Positions 17,200 through 26,951 of a stretch of 64,000 nt of DNA are shown piece after piece. The notes under the pieces were generated by a model. The model made no database searches and had not been told where the DNA came from. It worked only from the letters and a program-made list of their open reading frames with translations. Positions within the stretch are counted from its first letter, which is position 1. Each line of letters opens with the position of its first letter. Where the stretch lies: contig NZ_QGNJ01000017.1 in the NCBI RefSeq assembly GCF_003336875.1, positions 1 through 64,000 of the forward strand, read 5' to 3'. Made by a program: the position numbers and the translations under genes. The stretch is from Oleisolibacter albus. Its GTDB lineage: Bacteria; Pseudomonadota; Alphaproteobacteria; Azospirillales; Azospirillaceae.

Positions 17200-18609
17200 A
17201 TGTCGGTGCAGGGTTCGCTGGATCAACAATGGGCGCGTGTCCGCGGCCGCCTCAAGGACGAGGTCGGCGAGACGGCGTACCGCAGCTGGCTGAAGCCCCT
17301 GACCGTGGCCGATTTCGAGGGCGGTCAGGTCCGTATCGTCGTGCCGACGCGCTTCATGCGCGACTGGATCCGCACCCATTATGCCGACCGCATCAAGGCC
17401 CTGTGGTCGGGCGAGAATCCCGGTGTCCAATCGGTCGAGATCGTGGTGGCCGCCCCCAGCCGGGTGGCCGAACCGGTGGGGGCGCCGGCCATCGTCGCCA
17501 ACGACAGCCCGCCGCCCCGTCATGAGCCGGAGCCGGAGCCGCTCCCGGTGTCCCACCATGGCGGCAGCGAAGACCGGGCCGACGAGCTGACGGCGCCGCT
17601 TGACCCGCGCTTCACCTTCGAGAATTTCGTCGTCGGCAAGCCGAACGAGCTGGCCTTCGCCGCCGCGCGCCGCGTGGCCGACGCCTCGTCCGTGACCTTC
17701 AACCCGCTGTTCCTCTATGGCGGCGTCGGCCTGGGCAAGACCCATCTGATGCATGCCATCGCCTGGCACATCCGCAAGAAGGACCCGCCGCGCCGGGTGA
17801 TCTATCTCTCGGCCGAGAAGTTCATGTACCAGTTCATCCGCGCCCTGCGCTTCAAGGACACCATGGCGTTCAAGGAGCAGTTCCGCTCCGTGGACGTGCT
17901 GATGATCGACGATGTGCAGTTCATCAGCGGCAAGGACAGCACCCAGGAGGAGTTCTTCCACACCTTCAATGCCCTGGTGGACCAGAACCGCCAGGTCATC
18001 ATCAGCGCCGACAAGAGCCCGTCGGACCTGGAGGGCATGGAGGAGCGCCTGCGGTCGCGCCTGGGCTGGGGTCTGGTGGCCGACATCCACCCCACCACCT
18101 ATGAGCTGCGCCTGGGCATCCTGCAGCAGAAGGCTGACCGCATCGGCGCCAAGATCCCGCCCAAGGTGCTGGAATTCCTGGCCCACAAGATCACCAGCAA
18201 TGTGCGTGAGCTGGAAGGGGCGCTGAACCGCATCGTCGCCCATGCCGAGCTGGTCGGCCGCGCCATCACCCTGGAAAGCGCCCAGGACGTGCTGCACGAC
18301 CTGCTGCGCGCCAGCAACCGCCGCGTCACCATCGAAGAGATCCAGAAGAAGGTGGCGGAGCATTTCAACATCCGCCTGGCCGACATGAGCAGCGCCCGGC
18401 GCGCCCGCGCCGTCGCCCGCCCGCGTCAGGTGGCCATGTATCTGGCCAAGCAGCTGACCCAGCGCTCCCTGCCGGAAATCGGCCGCAAGTTCGGCGACCG
18501 CGACCACACCACCGTGATGCACGCCGTGCGCAAGGTGGAGGAGCTGTGCGGCAGCGACCCGGCCTTCGCCGAGGATGTGGAACTGCTGCGGCGGATGCTG
18601 GAAGGCTGA
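17200..18609 (+). CDS. dnaA: Chromosomal replication initiator protein DnaA
   Basis: 469 residues. Domain I (about 1-85) begins [16 protein letters not shown] Pro-rich linker follows. The AAA+ core has Walker [14 protein letters not shown] near residue 176 and the DDVQF Walker B. The C-terminal DnaA-box-binding helix carries [19 protein letters not shown]. It melts oriC, here at 37.1-37.5 kb. The start at 17200 follows GAGGG; ATGs at 17164 and 17176 are possible alternatives. It points toward oriC. Confidence 0.97.
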   Translation: MSVQGSLDQQWARVRGRLKDEVGETAYRSWLKPLTVADFEGGQVRIVVPTRFMRDWIRTHYADRIKALWSGENPGVQSVEIVVAAPSRVAEPVGAPAIVANDSPPPRHEPEPEPLPVSHHGGSEDRADELTAPLDPRFTFENFVVGKPNELAFAAARRVADASSVTFNPLFLYGGVGLGKTHLMHAIAWHIRKKDPPRRVIYLSAEKFMYQFIRALRFKDTMAFKEQFRSVDVLMIDDVQFISGKDSTQEEFFHTFNALVDQNRQVIISADKSPSDLEGMEERLRSRLGWGLVADIHPTTYELRLGILQQKADRIGAKIPPKVLEFLAHKITSNVRELEGALNRIVAHAELVGRAITLESAQDVLHDLLRASNRRVTIEEIQKKVAEHFNIRLADMSSARRARAVARPRQVAMYLAKQLTQRSLPEIGRKFGDRDHTTVMHAVRKVEELCGSDPAFAEDVELLRRMLEG

Positions 18610-18671
18610 CGCCGCGCGGACGGCCGGACACGCGAACCGGGCCCGCACGGCCTCCCTCCGCCGCTTGGCGA

Positions 18672-19127
18672 TCAGATGCTGAAATCGAGCTTGCTGGCCG
18701 CTTCCGAGGGGATGCCGGCCTGGTGGGCGCGGACGCACAGATCCTCGATGCTGGTGCGGTCCAGCCGCGCCATGACATCCTCCTGCAGTTCGGCCCAGAG
18801 CGGGCGCACCACCCGGCGGCCCAGATCGGCCCCGACCTCCTCCTCGATCGGGTCGGTGGCCTGTTCCAGGCTGCGCACCACACGCACGATCTCGCCCACG
18901 GTGATGCGGCGGCGTTCCTTGGCCAGCCGGTAGCCGCCCTTGGGGCCGCGCACGCCGGACAGCACCCCGGCCCGCACCAGCGCCTGCAGCACCTGTTCCA
19001 GATAGCGCTTGGGAATGCCCTGGCGCGCCGTGATCTCCGCCGACTGAACCGGGGCCGAGCCGGCGTTGTAGGCGATGTCCAGCACCGTCTCGATGGCGAA
19101 CATCAGCTTCTTGGAAATACGGATCAT
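18672..19127 (-). CDS. Rrf2-family transcriptional regulator without an IscR-type cysteine triad
   Basis: 151 residues. The winged-helix Rrf2 domain reads ITARQGIPKRYLEQVLQAL and the wing GVRGPKGGYRLAKE. Only one cysteine (in SIEDLC) is present, so the three clustered cysteines that hold Fe-S in IscR, NsrR or RirA are missing. It may instead resemble CymR-type regulators of cysteine metabolism, which work without a cluster; that is inference. It lies 22 bp downstream of dut and may share the coaBC-dut transcript. Confidence 0.88.
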   Translation of the reverse strand: MIRISKKLMFAIETVLDIAYNAGSAPVQSAEITARQGIPKRYLEQVLQALVRAGVLSGVRGPKGGYRLAKERRRITVGEIVRVVRSLEQATDPIEEEVGADLGRRVVRPLWAELQEDVMARLDRTSIEDLCVRAHQAGIPSEAASKLDFSI

Positions 19128-19149
19128 AGCGGACGCCCTCGCCTGCCGC

Positions 19150-19605
19150 TCATGCCCTGGTCCCGGTCGAGCCGAAGCCGCCGGTGCCGCGATCGGTGTC
19201 CGGCAGATTGTCCACCACCGACCAGTCGGCGCGGGCATAGCGGGCGATGACCATCTGGGCGATGCGCATGCCGCGTTCGACCGTGAAGGGCTCCGCCCCC
19301 AGATTGACCAGGATGACCCCGACCTCGCCGCGATAGTCGGCATCGATGGTGCCGGGGCTGTTCATCAGGGTGACGCCATGCTTCAGCGCCAGACCGGAGC
19401 GGGGCCGCACCTGGGCCTCGAACCCCTCGGGCAGGGCGATGGCAAGACCCGTGGGAACAAGCCGGCGCTCCCCCGGCTGCAGCGTCACCGGCTCCGCCAC
19501 GGCGGCCAGCAGGTCCATGCCGGCGGAATGGGCAGTGGCATAGGCGGGCAGGGGCAGGTCCGCGCCATGGGGCAGGCGGCGGACGGCGATGGTGGTCGTG
19601 CTCAT
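19150..19605 (-). CDS. dut: Deoxyuridine 5'-triphosphate nucleotidohydrolase (dUTPase)
   Basis: 151 residues, a typical trimeric dUTPase. Conserved motifs in order: [33 protein letters not shown], and the C-terminal [10 protein letters not shown]. It hydrolyses dUTP to dUMP, keeping uracil out of DNA and feeding dTMP synthesis. Its ATG overlaps the coaBC stop codon (ATGA type), so translation of the two is likely coupled. Confidence 0.97.
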   Translation of the reverse strand: MSTTTIAVRRLPHGADLPLPAYATAHSAGMDLLAAVAEPVTLQPGERRLVPTGLAIALPEGFEAQVRPRSGLALKHGVTLMNSPGTIDADYRGEVGVILVNLGAEPFTVERGMRIAQMVIARYARADWSVVDNLPDTDRGTGGFGSTGTRA

Positions 19606-20867
19606 GGGCGGTCGCTCTCTCGGGCTGCGAAATGCTGGGCGATGGCGGCGGCCAGACGCTGCGCCACCTCGGCCTTGGGCAGGCGCGGCCAGGTCTCGGG
19701 CTCGCGGTCGGCGCGGATGAGATGGACATGGTTGTGGTCGCCACCGAAGGTGCCGCTGCCCGGCGCCACATCGTTGGCGATGATCCAGTCGCAGCCCTTG
19801 CGGGCGCGCTTGGCCGTGGCATAGGCCACCACATCCCGGGTTTCGGCGGCGAACCCCACCACCAGCGCCGGCCGGGCCGGACCGGGGCGGGACAGGGTGG
19901 CCAGGATGTCGGGATTCTCGGTCAGGGCCAGGGCCGGGGGCCGGTCCCCGTCCTTCTTCAGCTTGTGCCCGGCTTCCACCGCCACGCGCCAGTCGGCCAC
20001 GGCGGCGGCGGCCACAAGGATGTCGGCGGGCAGGGCGGACGTACAGGCCGCCAGCATCTCCCGCGCCGTCTCCACCCGCAGCACGCGGCAGCCGGCGGGG
20101 TCGGGCAGGGCCACCGGGCCGCTGACCAGGGTGACGCGGGCGCCCAGCGCCGCCAGTGCCGCCGCCACCGCATGGCCCTGCTTGCCGCTGGAGCGGTTGG
20201 CGATGTAGCGCACGGGGTCGATGGGTTCATGGGTCGGGCCGCTGGTCACCAGCGCGTGCCGGCCGGCCAGGGGACGCGCCGCGGACACGGGCAGGGGCGG
20301 AGCGGTCTGTCCGTCGAAATGGGCCGCCAGCGCCGCCACCAGCTCCATCGGCTCGCTCATGCGGCCGGGGCCATACTCGCCACAGGCCATCGGCCCCTCG
20401 TTGGGGCCGACCAGGGTCACGCCGCGCTGGCGCAGGACCGCCAGATTGGCCTGGGTGGCGGGATGCTGGTACATGCGCACATTCATGGCCGGCGCCACCA
20501 GCACCGGCTTGTCGGTGGCCAGCAGCACCGTGCTGGCCAGATCCTCCGCCAGCCCCTGGGCCATGCGGGCCAGGATGTTGGCCGTGGCCGGCGCCACCAG
20601 CAGGACATCGGCCTGCCGCGACAGCTGGATATGGCCCATCTCGGACTCGTCGGTCAGGGACCAGAGGTCGGTATAGACCTTGTCCTCGCTGACCGCCTGC
20701 AGGGCCAGGGGCGTGACGAACTGGGACCCGCCGCGGGTCAGCACGCAGCGCACGGACGCCCCCCGCTCGCGCAGGCGGCGCACCAGCTCCGGTGTCTTGT
20801 AAGCGGCGATCCCGCCCGAGACGATCAGCAGGACATGTTTGCCCCGCAGACTTTCATACTCTGCCAC
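19602..20867 (-). CDS. coaBC: Bifunctional phosphopantothenoylcysteine decarboxylase / phosphopantothenate-cysteine ligase
   Basis: 421 residues. The N-terminal CoaC flavoprotein has [26 protein letters not shown] and the active-site cysteine in [11 protein letters not shown]. The C-terminal CoaB has [20 protein letters not shown]. Together they make 4'-phosphopantetheine for coenzyme A. The GTG at 20867 was chosen because a good promoter lies at 20910-20938, downstream of the only in-frame ATG (20957). The gene heads the coaBC-dut pair. Confidence 0.93.
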   Translation of the reverse strand: MAEYESLRGKHVLLIVSGGIAAYKTPELVRRLRERGASVRCVLTRGGSQFVTPLALQAVSEDKVYTDLWSLTDESEMGHIQLSRQADVLLVAPATANILARMAQGLAEDLASTVLLATDKPVLVAPAMNVRMYQHPATQANLAVLRQRGVTLVGPNEGPMACGEYGPGRMSEPMELVAALAAHFDGQTAPPLPVSAARPLAGRHALVTSGPTHEPIDPVRYIANRSSGKQGHAVAAALAALGARVTLVSGPVALPDPAGCRVLRVETAREMLAACTSALPADILVAAAAVADWRVAVEAGHKLKKDGDRPPALALTENPDILATLSRPGPARPALVVGFAAETRDVVAYATAKRARKGCDWIIANDVAPGSGTFGGDHNHVHLIRADREPETWPRLPKAEVAQRLAAAIAQHFAARESDRP

Positions 20868-20909
20868 CGTGCGGATCCCGATAAAGAACGAACACGCAAT
20901 GTGAAATGA

Positions 20910-20938
20910 TAGATATTCGCGAATCCGCCCGCGTGCAA
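20910..20938 (-). promoter_or_regulatory. Sigma-70-type promoter of coaBC
   Basis: Read on the minus strand: TTGCAC, 17 bp, TATCTA. The start point would be near 20903, about 36 nt before the GTG at 20867. The region is AT-rich compared with its surroundings. Confidence 0.65.
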
Positions 20939-21268
20939 GCCTGGAAGGGGTGGGCATCCCGTCGCCGGCCGTTGCATATCGGGATCAGTGTAACGGCAAC
21001 ATATTGAATTCATACGTTATTTTCTGCTGCAGACACCTTGGCTCTCCGGTGCAGCCAACCGGCCTCCCTTGAAGGGAATCATGCGCACCGGTGTTGCCGG
21101 CAACGACGCCACGGTCGATGGCACGGCTGTCGGCACCTTCGCCGCCAAGGACAAGGGCCAGCACAATGGTGGCCTGACCGGTCCAGCCGGGCCGGAACGG
21201 TCCCCATGGAAACGGCGCCGCCCCGCGCCGTCCTTCATCGTTCCGTCCAGGAGAGTCCCGGCGGCGGA
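20939..21268. other. Spacer between coaBC and the FlgC-like gene
   Basis: About 330 bp. The part near 20990-21030 is AT-rich (AACATATTGAATTCATACGTTATTTT, seen over two rows) and may hold a further promoter. Open frames on both strands exist in 21017-21340 but lack ribosome sites and recognisable protein features, so I do not call a gene. Confidence 0.4.
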
Positions 21269-21697
21269 TCAGGCCAGCGTGTTGACGACCTCGCGCTGCA
21301 TGCGGTCCTGGGCCTTCAGCACCAGCAGATTGGCTTCATAGGCGCGCTGGGCCACCGTCTGCTGCACCCGCTCGCCGGCAAGATCCACAGCCGGAGCGGC
21401 CACCATGCCGTCCGCATCGGCATCGGCCGAGTCCGGCTGGTATTCAGCGATGAAGCCCGGCGCCGTGGGCTTGAACACGGCCCGCGTGCCCATGCCCTGG
21501 CCCTCCGGTCCGGCGACAGCACTCTGGACCGTTTCCACCGGCTGGTAGGGACGGCCGGCATCGGCTGCCGCCGCGGCGCCGGCGCTGCCGGGCAGCGGGC
21601 CGGTGGTGCGCACATTGGCGACATTGGACGCGGACCCCAGCAGGCGTCGGGCCTGGGCCTGCGCCCCCGACATGGCAATGGATATGACGTCGGCCAT
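21269..21697 (-). CDS. Orphan FlgC-like flagellar rod-family protein
   Basis: 142 residues, close to FlgC length. N-terminal GSASNVANVRTTG recalls the ANxxT motif of axial rod proteins. The C-terminal APAVDLAGERVQQTVAQRAY region followed by EANLLVLKAQDRM matches the FlgC family signature. FlgC forms the proximal rod of the flagellar basal body. No other flagellar genes are near, so this is an isolated copy or a paralogue with another job. The middle is Ala/Gly-rich and less conserved. Confidence 0.78.
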   Translation of the reverse strand: MADVISIAMSGAQAQARRLLGSASNVANVRTTGPLPGSAGAAAAADAGRPYQPVETVQSAVAGPEGQGMGTRAVFKPTAPGFIAEYQPDSADADADGMVAAPAVDLAGERVQQTVAQRAYEANLLVLKAQDRMQREVVNTLA

Positions 21698-21784
21698 CCG
21701 ATCCTCCGTTCCCCACCACTATCGGTCAGAGGGAAAGTCGGCGCAAGCCTATGCGGAAGAGAGGGGCCGGCCGGCCAAGACGAG

Positions 21785-22237
21785 TCAGGCCAGGCCGGTT
21801 TGCCCCTGCACGGCATGGCCGGCATGGACCAGTGCCGTCACGGCCCGGTCGAGATCAGTCTCCCGTAACAGCAGGTAATCCGTATCGAAGGTGGCAAGGG
21901 GCAGGAGGCTGATGCCGGCGGCCGACAAGGCGCCGGAGAGCGCGGCCATGACGCCGGTGACGCCGAAATCAAAGGGACCATCCACCCGCAGGATGCGCCA
22001 GCCAGCGACAACCCTGAAATCGACCGCCCCGCCCCCCGGCACATGCTCGGCCGCACAGATCAGAGACAGTTCATCAGCCGTGCGGGTGAGGGAGAGAAAG
22101 CCGGGCGCCCGCATCGCCCCGGCGATCCAGGCCGGTAGCGCGCCGCCCGGCGCCAGACTGTCCGGCGCCAGACTGTTCGGCGGCAGGCGGCAGACCGCCA
22201 GCCGGTCCGGCAGCAGGGTCAGGCTGTAGTGCGGCAT
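21785..22237 (-). CDS. ACT-domain protein
   Basis: 150 residues. It contains LTRTADELSLICAAEHVPGG and WRILRVDGPFDFGVTGVMAA, then a second hydrophobic part with LLPLATFDTDYLLLRETDL. This two-part pattern is that of small ACT-domain proteins that bind amino acids; a CASTOR-like tandem ACT fold is likely. The ligand is not known. A repeat of LAPDSLAPG near residues 24-32 looks like a small local duplication. Confidence 0.82.
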   Translation of the reverse strand: MPHYSLTLLPDRLAVCRLPPNSLAPDSLAPGGALPAWIAGAMRAPGFLSLTRTADELSLICAAEHVPGGGAVDFRVVAGWRILRVDGPFDFGVTGVMAALSGALSAAGISLLPLATFDTDYLLLRETDLDRAVTALVHAGHAVQGQTGLA

Positions 22238-22274
22238 TCCCGACCTCCTCGCCCCTCTGCAAACCCGTCCGCCG

Positions 22275-23168
22275 TCAGCGGCGCAGGATACGGTTCAGCA
22301 CCCCGTCCAGCTGGTCCAGCGTCTTGTAATGGATCTGCAGCACGCCCTTGGGTCCGTTGGTGCTGACGGTGACCTTCAGCCCCAGCACGTGCGAGACTTC
22401 CTTTTCCAGCGCCACGGTGTCGGGCGCCTTGACCTTCGGCGTCTTGGCCGCCGGCTCGGCCCCGGCCGCCACCTGCTTCACCAGCTGTTCGGTCTGGCGG
22501 ACATTGAGACCCTTTTCCACCACCAGCCTGGCCAGGGCCACTGGATCGGCCGCCGTCAGCAGGGCACGGGCATGGCCCATGCTCAACAGCCCGTCCTGCA
22601 CCATCTGCTTCACCGCATCGGGCAGGGACAGCAGCCGCAGCATGTTGGCCACATGGCTGCGGCTCTTGCCGACGGCGCGGGCCAGATCCTCCTGCGTATG
22701 CTCGAACTCGTCCATCAGCCGGCGGAAGCCCTCGGCCTCCTCCAGCGGGGTCAGGTCCTGGCGCTGGATGTTCTCGATCAGCGCGATTTCCAGCGCTTCC
22801 CGGTCCGACAGGGTGCGGACCAGCACCGGCACCTCGTGCAGGCCGGCCAGCTGGGCGGCCCGCCAGCGGCGTTCACCGGCGATGATCTCGTACTGGGTAT
22901 GGCCCGGCTGGGCCGCCGGGTCCTTGCGCACCAGCAGCGGCTGCAGCACCCCGCGTTCGCGCACGCTTTCCACCAGCGCCCGCAGTTCCTCTTCGTTGAA
23001 GTGGCGGCGGGGCTGGTACTTGCCGGGGCGGACCTGGTCGATGGGCAACAGGCGGGTCAGGCGCACCCGGTCGACCTGTTGCTCCTCCTCGCTGCCGGCG
23101 GCTTCGCCGAACAGGGCGGACAGGCCGCGTCCAAGGCCGGTCCGCGGCTGCTTCTTCGTCTCATCCAT
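22275..23168 (-). CDS. parB: Chromosome-partitioning protein ParB
   Basis: 297 residues. The N-terminal GLGRGLSALFGE box is typical of chromosomal ParB. The CTP-binding/nuclease-like domain has GERRWRAAQLAGL and ALIENIQRQDLTPLEEAEGF; the helix-turn-helix is KSRSHVANMLRLLSLP. ParB loads at parS sites; four 16-mers at 24.6-33.2 kb fit. Its ATG at 23168 overlaps the end of parA by 8 bp, so the two are cotranslated. Confidence 0.97.
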   Translation of the reverse strand: MDETKKQPRTGLGRGLSALFGEAAGSEEEQQVDRVRLTRLLPIDQVRPGKYQPRRHFNEEELRALVESVRERGVLQPLLVRKDPAAQPGHTQYEIIAGERRWRAAQLAGLHEVPVLVRTLSDREALEIALIENIQRQDLTPLEEAEGFRRLMDEFEHTQEDLARAVGKSRSHVANMLRLLSLPDAVKQMVQDGLLSMGHARALLTAADPVALARLVVEKGLNVRQTEQLVKQVAAGAEPAAKTPKVKAPDTVALEKEVSHVLGLKVTVSTNGPKGVLQIHYKTLDQLDGVLNRILRR

Positions 23169-23979
23169 AGGCAATCTGCCGCTTCCGCTCACGCTTCAAC
23201 ACCTCGCCCGCCAGATGGATATAGGCCTGGGCGCCCGCCGACTTCACGTCGTAGAGCAGCACCGGCTTGCCGTGGCTGGGCGCCTCGGACACCCGCACAT
23301 TGCGGGGGATCACCGTCTCGAACACCTTGTCGCCGAAGAAGCCGCGCACATCGGCGGCGACCATGTCGGACAGGTTGTTGCGACGGTCGAACATGGTGAG
23401 GATGACGCCGCCGATCTCCAGCGACGGGTTGAAGGCGCGCTTCACCCGTTCGATGGTGCGGACCAGATGCGACAGGCCCTCCAGCGCGTAGAACTCGCAC
23501 TGCAACGGCACCATGACGGCATCGGCGGCGGCCAGGGCGTTCAGCGTCAGCAGGCCCAGGGCCGGCGGACAGTCGATGAGGATGTAATCGTAGCCGCCAT
23601 GGGAGCGGGCCAGCGCATCCTTCAGGCGGAATTCGCGGCGGTCGATATTGACCAGCTCCACCTCGGCGCCGGACAGGTCGACATTGGCGGTGACCACATC
23701 CAGGTTGGGAATGGAGGTACGGGTGGACACCTCTTCCACCGACAGATCGGCGAACAGCAGGTCGTAGATGCCGACCTCGCGCTCGGTCTGGGCGATGCCG
23801 AGACCGGTGGAGGCGTTGCCCTGGGGGTCATTGTCGATGATCAGCACGCGCTTGCCGACGGCGGCCAGCGCGGTGCCGAGATTGATGGTGGTCGTGGTCT
23901 TGCCGACGCCGCCCTTCTGATTGGCCAGCGCGATGATGCGCGCCCGGGCGGCGGGAATGGGCAGAGGAGCGCTCGGCAC
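23161..23979 (-). CDS. parA: Chromosome-partitioning ATPase ParA
   Basis: 272 residues. The deviant Walker A is NQKGGVGKTTTTINLGTAL near residue 20; DCPPALGLLTLNAL follows. It is an ATP-dependent, DNA-binding partner of ParB that segregates the origin. The start is a GTG (23979), with AAAGG about 12 bp upstream. It is the first of the parA-parB pair and follows rsmG with a 24-bp gap. Confidence 0.96.
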   Translation of the reverse strand: MPSAPLPIPAARARIIALANQKGGVGKTTTTINLGTALAAVGKRVLIIDNDPQGNASTGLGIAQTEREVGIYDLLFADLSVEEVSTRTSIPNLDVVTANVDLSGAEVELVNIDRREFRLKDALARSHGGYDYILIDCPPALGLLTLNALAAADAVMVPLQCEFYALEGLSHLVRTIERVKRAFNPSLEIGGVILTMFDRRNNLSDMVAADVRGFFGDKVFETVIPRNVRVSEAPSHGKPVLLYDVKSAGAQAYIHLAGEVLKRERKRQIAYG

Positions 23980-24003
23980 GATGTTCTGACCTTTCGCGCG
24001 CGG

Positions 24004-24609
24004 TTATCTCGCGGAGATGTCGGAGAGGCGGAGAATGCTGCCGGCCGGGTCCGTCCGGCTGGGAAAGGCCTCGACGCGCATATTCCAGGAATCCCGGACC
24101 CCGGTCAATTCATCCTGGGCCGACCTGCCCTTCGGGAAGAGGCAGACCCCGCCGGGCTTCAGCAGCCGTGCGGCCATCGGCAGCAGCAGCGACAGGTCGG
24201 CCAGGGCGCGGGCACTGACCACATCGGCGGGGGGCAGGGCCACCTCCTCGATGCGAACGGCATGGATTGTGGCCGGCGCGCCGGTCACCCGCGCCACTTC
24301 CCGCAGGAATGCGGCCTTGCGCTGGTCCGACTCGACCAGATGCACCTGGGGCACGCCGAGGATGGCCAGGACCAGGCCGGGGAAGCCGGCACCGGACCCG
24401 ATATCGGTCAGCACCTGCACATCCGGCGGCAGCAGGGCGAAAAGCTGGGCGGAATCGGCCAGATGCCGCTCCCAGGCGTCGGCCAGCGTGGATTTGGCCA
24501 CCAGATTGATGGCCGGATTCCACTTCCGCAGCAGAGCCTCGTAAGCGGCGAGTCGGTCCAGTGTTTCACGTGAAACACGGAACAGGGACTGGAAGTCGGT
24601 CGGGGTCAT
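24004..24609 (-). CDS. rsmG: 16S rRNA (guanine527-N7)-methyltransferase RsmG (GidB)
   Basis: 201 residues. The SAM-binding motif is LTDIGSGAGFPGLVLA, and RKWNPAINLVAKST is the conserved N-terminal part. It methylates G527 of 16S rRNA. A perfect parS palindrome lies within its early codons (24562-24577), so the N-terminal residues FRVSRETL are partly set by that site. The gene is in the mnmG-rsmG-parA-parB order, with sugE inserted between mnmG and rsmG. Confidence 0.96.
   Translation of the reverse strand: MTPTDFQSLFRVSRETLDRLAAYEALLRKWNPAINLVAKSTLADAWERHLADSAQLFALLPPDVQVLTDIGSGAGFPGLVLAILGVPQVHLVESDQRKAAFLREVARVTGAPATIHAVRIEEVALPPADVVSARALADLSLLLPMAARLLKPGGVCLFPKGRSAQDELTGVRDSWNMRVEAFPSRTDPAGSILRLSDISAR
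24562..24577. other. parS site 1 (inside rsmG)
   Basis: TGTTTCACGTGAAACA, a perfect 16-bp palindrome identical to the canonical bacterial parS. It lies in the 5' part of rsmG coding sequence, about 1.4 kb from parB. Confidence 0.95.
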
Positions 24610-24666
24610 GGCGTCGTTGTAGCCCGTCCGCGGCCGGCTGGGGAGGGGCTTTTCATCGAAAAGGGC

Positions 24667-24987
24667 TCAGGCCGGGGTGAAGAGCTTCAGCCCGACGATG
24701 CCGGCCACGATCAGCAGGATACAGAGGATGCGGGCCAGATTGACCGGCTCGCCCAGCAGCACCATGCCCAGGGTGGCGGTGCCCACGGCCCCGATCCCGA
24801 CCCAGACGGCATAGCCGGTGCCCACGGGAATGGTCTTCAACGCCAAGCCCAGCAGCCAGACCGAGGCGAACATGGCCCCGCCGGTGATGAGGCTGGGCCA
24901 GAGCCGGGTGAAGCCTTCGGTGTATTTCAGCCCGATGGCCCAGACCACCTCCAGCAGTCCGGCAATGGTCAGCAGAATCCAGGCCAT
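24667..24987 (-). CDS. sugE: Small multidrug resistance protein, Gdx/SugE type (guanidinium exporter)
   Basis: 106 residues with four membrane helices. The essential glutamate is in [16 protein letters not shown], and [17 protein letters not shown] matches the SugE/Gdx branch more than EmrE. Such proteins form dual-topology dimers exchanging guanidinium for protons. No guanidine riboswitch was recognised upstream. It interrupts the common mnmG-rsmG order on the same strand. Confidence 0.92.
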   Translation of the reverse strand: MAWILLTIAGLLEVVWAIGLKYTEGFTRLWPSLITGGAMFASVWLLGLALKTIPVGTGYAVWVGIGAVGTATLGMVLLGEPVNLARILCILLIVAGIVGLKLFTPA

Positions 24988-25025
24988 GGTCGTCCTCCGT
25001 TCCGGGTCAGGAAGGGCGCAAGGGA

Positions 25026-26882
25026 TCAGGCGGCGGGCCGGCGCTTGACATGGCGCAGCAACGCCGTCAGCGCGGCCGGGGTCATGCCGGGGATGCGGGC
25101 GGCGGCCCCCAGGGTGGCCGGACGCACAGCACGCAGCTTCTGCCGGATCTCGGCCGACAGCGAGGCGATGCTGTCCGGGTCGAGATCCGCGGGCAGGGCC
25201 AGGGATTCGTCCTTGCGGAAGGCGCGGATGTCGGCCTCCTGCCGGTCGAGATAGCCCGCATATTTACCGTCGATCTCCACCTGCTCGGCAATGGCCGGAG
25301 ACAGGCGGGCCAGCTCCGGCCAGACCCGGCACAGGCGGGCGAAATCGATATCGGGATAGCGCAGCAGGTCCAGCGCGGTCCTGCGCACGCCGTCCTTGTT
25401 TACCTGCAGCCCGTGCTTTTCCAGCTCGTTCGGTGTAGCCGCCAGCCGGGTGACCAGTTCGCGGGCAGCCTCCAAAGCCGCCTTCTTCTCCGCCCAATGG
25501 GCGGCCCGGACGGGGCCGACGGCCCCGACCGCCAGCCCGCGGTCGGTCAGGCGCTGGTCGGCATTGTCGGCCCGCAGCAGCAGCCGGTACTCGGCCCGGC
25601 TGGTGAACATGCGGTAGGGTTCGGTGGTGCCGCGGGTGATGAGGTCGTCGATCAGCACGCCGATATAGGCGTCGGCCCGGTCGAGAACGAAGGGCGCCGT
25701 GCCGGACACGGCCAGGGCGGCATTGATGCCGGCCATCAGCCCCTGGGCCGCCGCCTCCTCATAGCCGGTGGTGCCGTTGATCTGGCCGGCCAGGAACAGG
25801 CGCGGCAGCCGCCGCGTCTCCAGCGTGTTGGTCAGCTCGCGCGGATCCACATAATCATATTCGATGGCATAGCCGGGGCGCAGCATGGTGCAGCGCTCCA
25901 GCCCCGGAATGTGGCGCAGGATCTCCGCCTGCACATCGCGCGGCAGGCTGGTGGAGATGCCGTTGGGATAGACGGTGTCGTCGTCCAGCCCCTCCGGCTC
26001 CAGGAAGATCTGATGCCGCTCCTTCTCGGCGAAGCGGACGATCTTGTCCTCCACGCTGGGGCAATAGCGCGGTCCGGTGCCTTCGATCTGGCCGGAATAC
26101 AGGGGCGCCCGGTGCAGATTGGCCCGGATGACGGCATGCACCGCCGGCGTGGTGTAGGTGATGGCGCACGCCACCTGCGGGGTGGTGATGCGGTCGGTCA
26201 GGGTGGAGAAGGGGGGCGGCGGCAGGTCGCCGGGCTGCGCCTCCAGCCCGGCCCAGTCGATGGTCTTGCCGTCCAGGCGCGGCGGTGTGCCGGTCTTCAG
26301 CCGGCCCAGCGGAAAACCATGGCGGGCCAGGGTGGCGGACAGGCCCAGGGCCGGCGCCTCGCCCACGCGGCCGGCGGGGATCTTCTCCTCGCCGATATGG
26401 ATCAGGCCGCGCAGGAAGGTGCCGGTGGTCAGCACCACGGCCCCGGCGCCGATCTGTTCCCCCGTGGCGGTGACGACGCCGGCGCAATGGCCGCCGGCAT
26501 CCACCAGCAGATCCTCCACCGCCGCGGCGACGAGGGTGAGGTTCGGCTGCTCCGCCAGGGCGCGCTGCATGGCCTGGCGGTAGAGCTTGCGGTCGGCCTG
26601 GGCGCGCGGACCGCGCACGGCCGGCCCCTTGGAGCGGTTGAGGATGCGGAACTGGATGCCGCCCTGGTCGGTGACCCGGCCCATGACGCCGTCCAGCGCG
26701 TCGATCTCGCGCACGAGATGGCCCTTGCCCAGACCGCCGATGGCCGGGTTGCAGGACATTTCGCCGATGGTGTCCAGCCTGTGGGTCACCAGCGCCGTGC
26801 GGGCTCCCGCACGCGCCGCCGCGGCAGCCGCCTCGCATCCCGCATGGCCGCCGCCCACCACAATCACGTCAAAGCTGCGCAT
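25026..26882 (-). CDS. mnmG: tRNA uridine-5-carboxymethylaminomethyl modification enzyme MnmG (GidA)
   Basis: 618 residues. FAD-binding [19 protein letters not shown] at the start; [18 protein letters not shown]; later [20 protein letters not shown]. It works with MnmE to modify U34 of certain tRNAs. The start at 26882 ([11 protein letters not shown]) was chosen because the upstream frame runs through the parS site 2 palindrome. mnmE lies directly upstream on the same strand with 69 bp between. Confidence 0.97.
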   Translation of the reverse strand: MRSFDVIVVGGGHAGCEAAAAAARAGARTALVTHRLDTIGEMSCNPAIGGLGKGHLVREIDALDGVMGRVTDQGGIQFRILNRSKGPAVRGPRAQADRKLYRQAMQRALAEQPNLTLVAAAVEDLLVDAGGHCAGVVTATGEQIGAGAVVLTTGTFLRGLIHIGEEKIPAGRVGEAPALGLSATLARHGFPLGRLKTGTPPRLDGKTIDWAGLEAQPGDLPPPPFSTLTDRITTPQVACAITYTTPAVHAVIRANLHRAPLYSGQIEGTGPRYCPSVEDKIVRFAEKERHQIFLEPEGLDDDTVYPNGISTSLPRDVQAEILRHIPGLERCTMLRPGYAIEYDYVDPRELTNTLETRRLPRLFLAGQINGTTGYEEAAAQGLMAGINAALAVSGTAPFVLDRADAYIGVLIDDLITRGTTEPYRMFTSRAEYRLLLRADNADQRLTDRGLAVGAVGPVRAAHWAEKKAALEAARELVTRLAATPNELEKHGLQVNKDGVRRTALDLLRYPDIDFARLCRVWPELARLSPAIAEQVEIDGKYAGYLDRQEADIRAFRKDESLALPADLDPDSIASLSAEIRQKLRAVRPATLGAAARIPGMTPAALTALLRHVKRRPAA

Positions 26883-26919
26883 GGGCCGGAATGTAGGGGC
26901 GAGCCGGAGGCAAGTCCAG

Positions 26920-26935
26920 TGTTCCACGTGGAACA
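26920..26935. other. parS site 2 (between mnmE and mnmG)
   Basis: TGTTCCACGTGGAACA, a perfect palindrome that differs from canonical parS at two symmetrical bases. It lies in the 69-bp gap between mnmE and mnmG. Confidence 0.9.
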
Positions 26936-26951
26936 CCGGCCATGCGGGACC

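Noticed and set aside
17161-18738. Long minus-strand open frame opposite dnaA
   Set aside because: It mirrors the G/C-rich third positions of dnaA and is His/Gly/Gln-rich with no domain; a shadow.
21017-21341. Small frames on both strands between coaBC and the FlgC-like gene
   Set aside because: Weak starts and no recognisable protein pattern; left as spacer.
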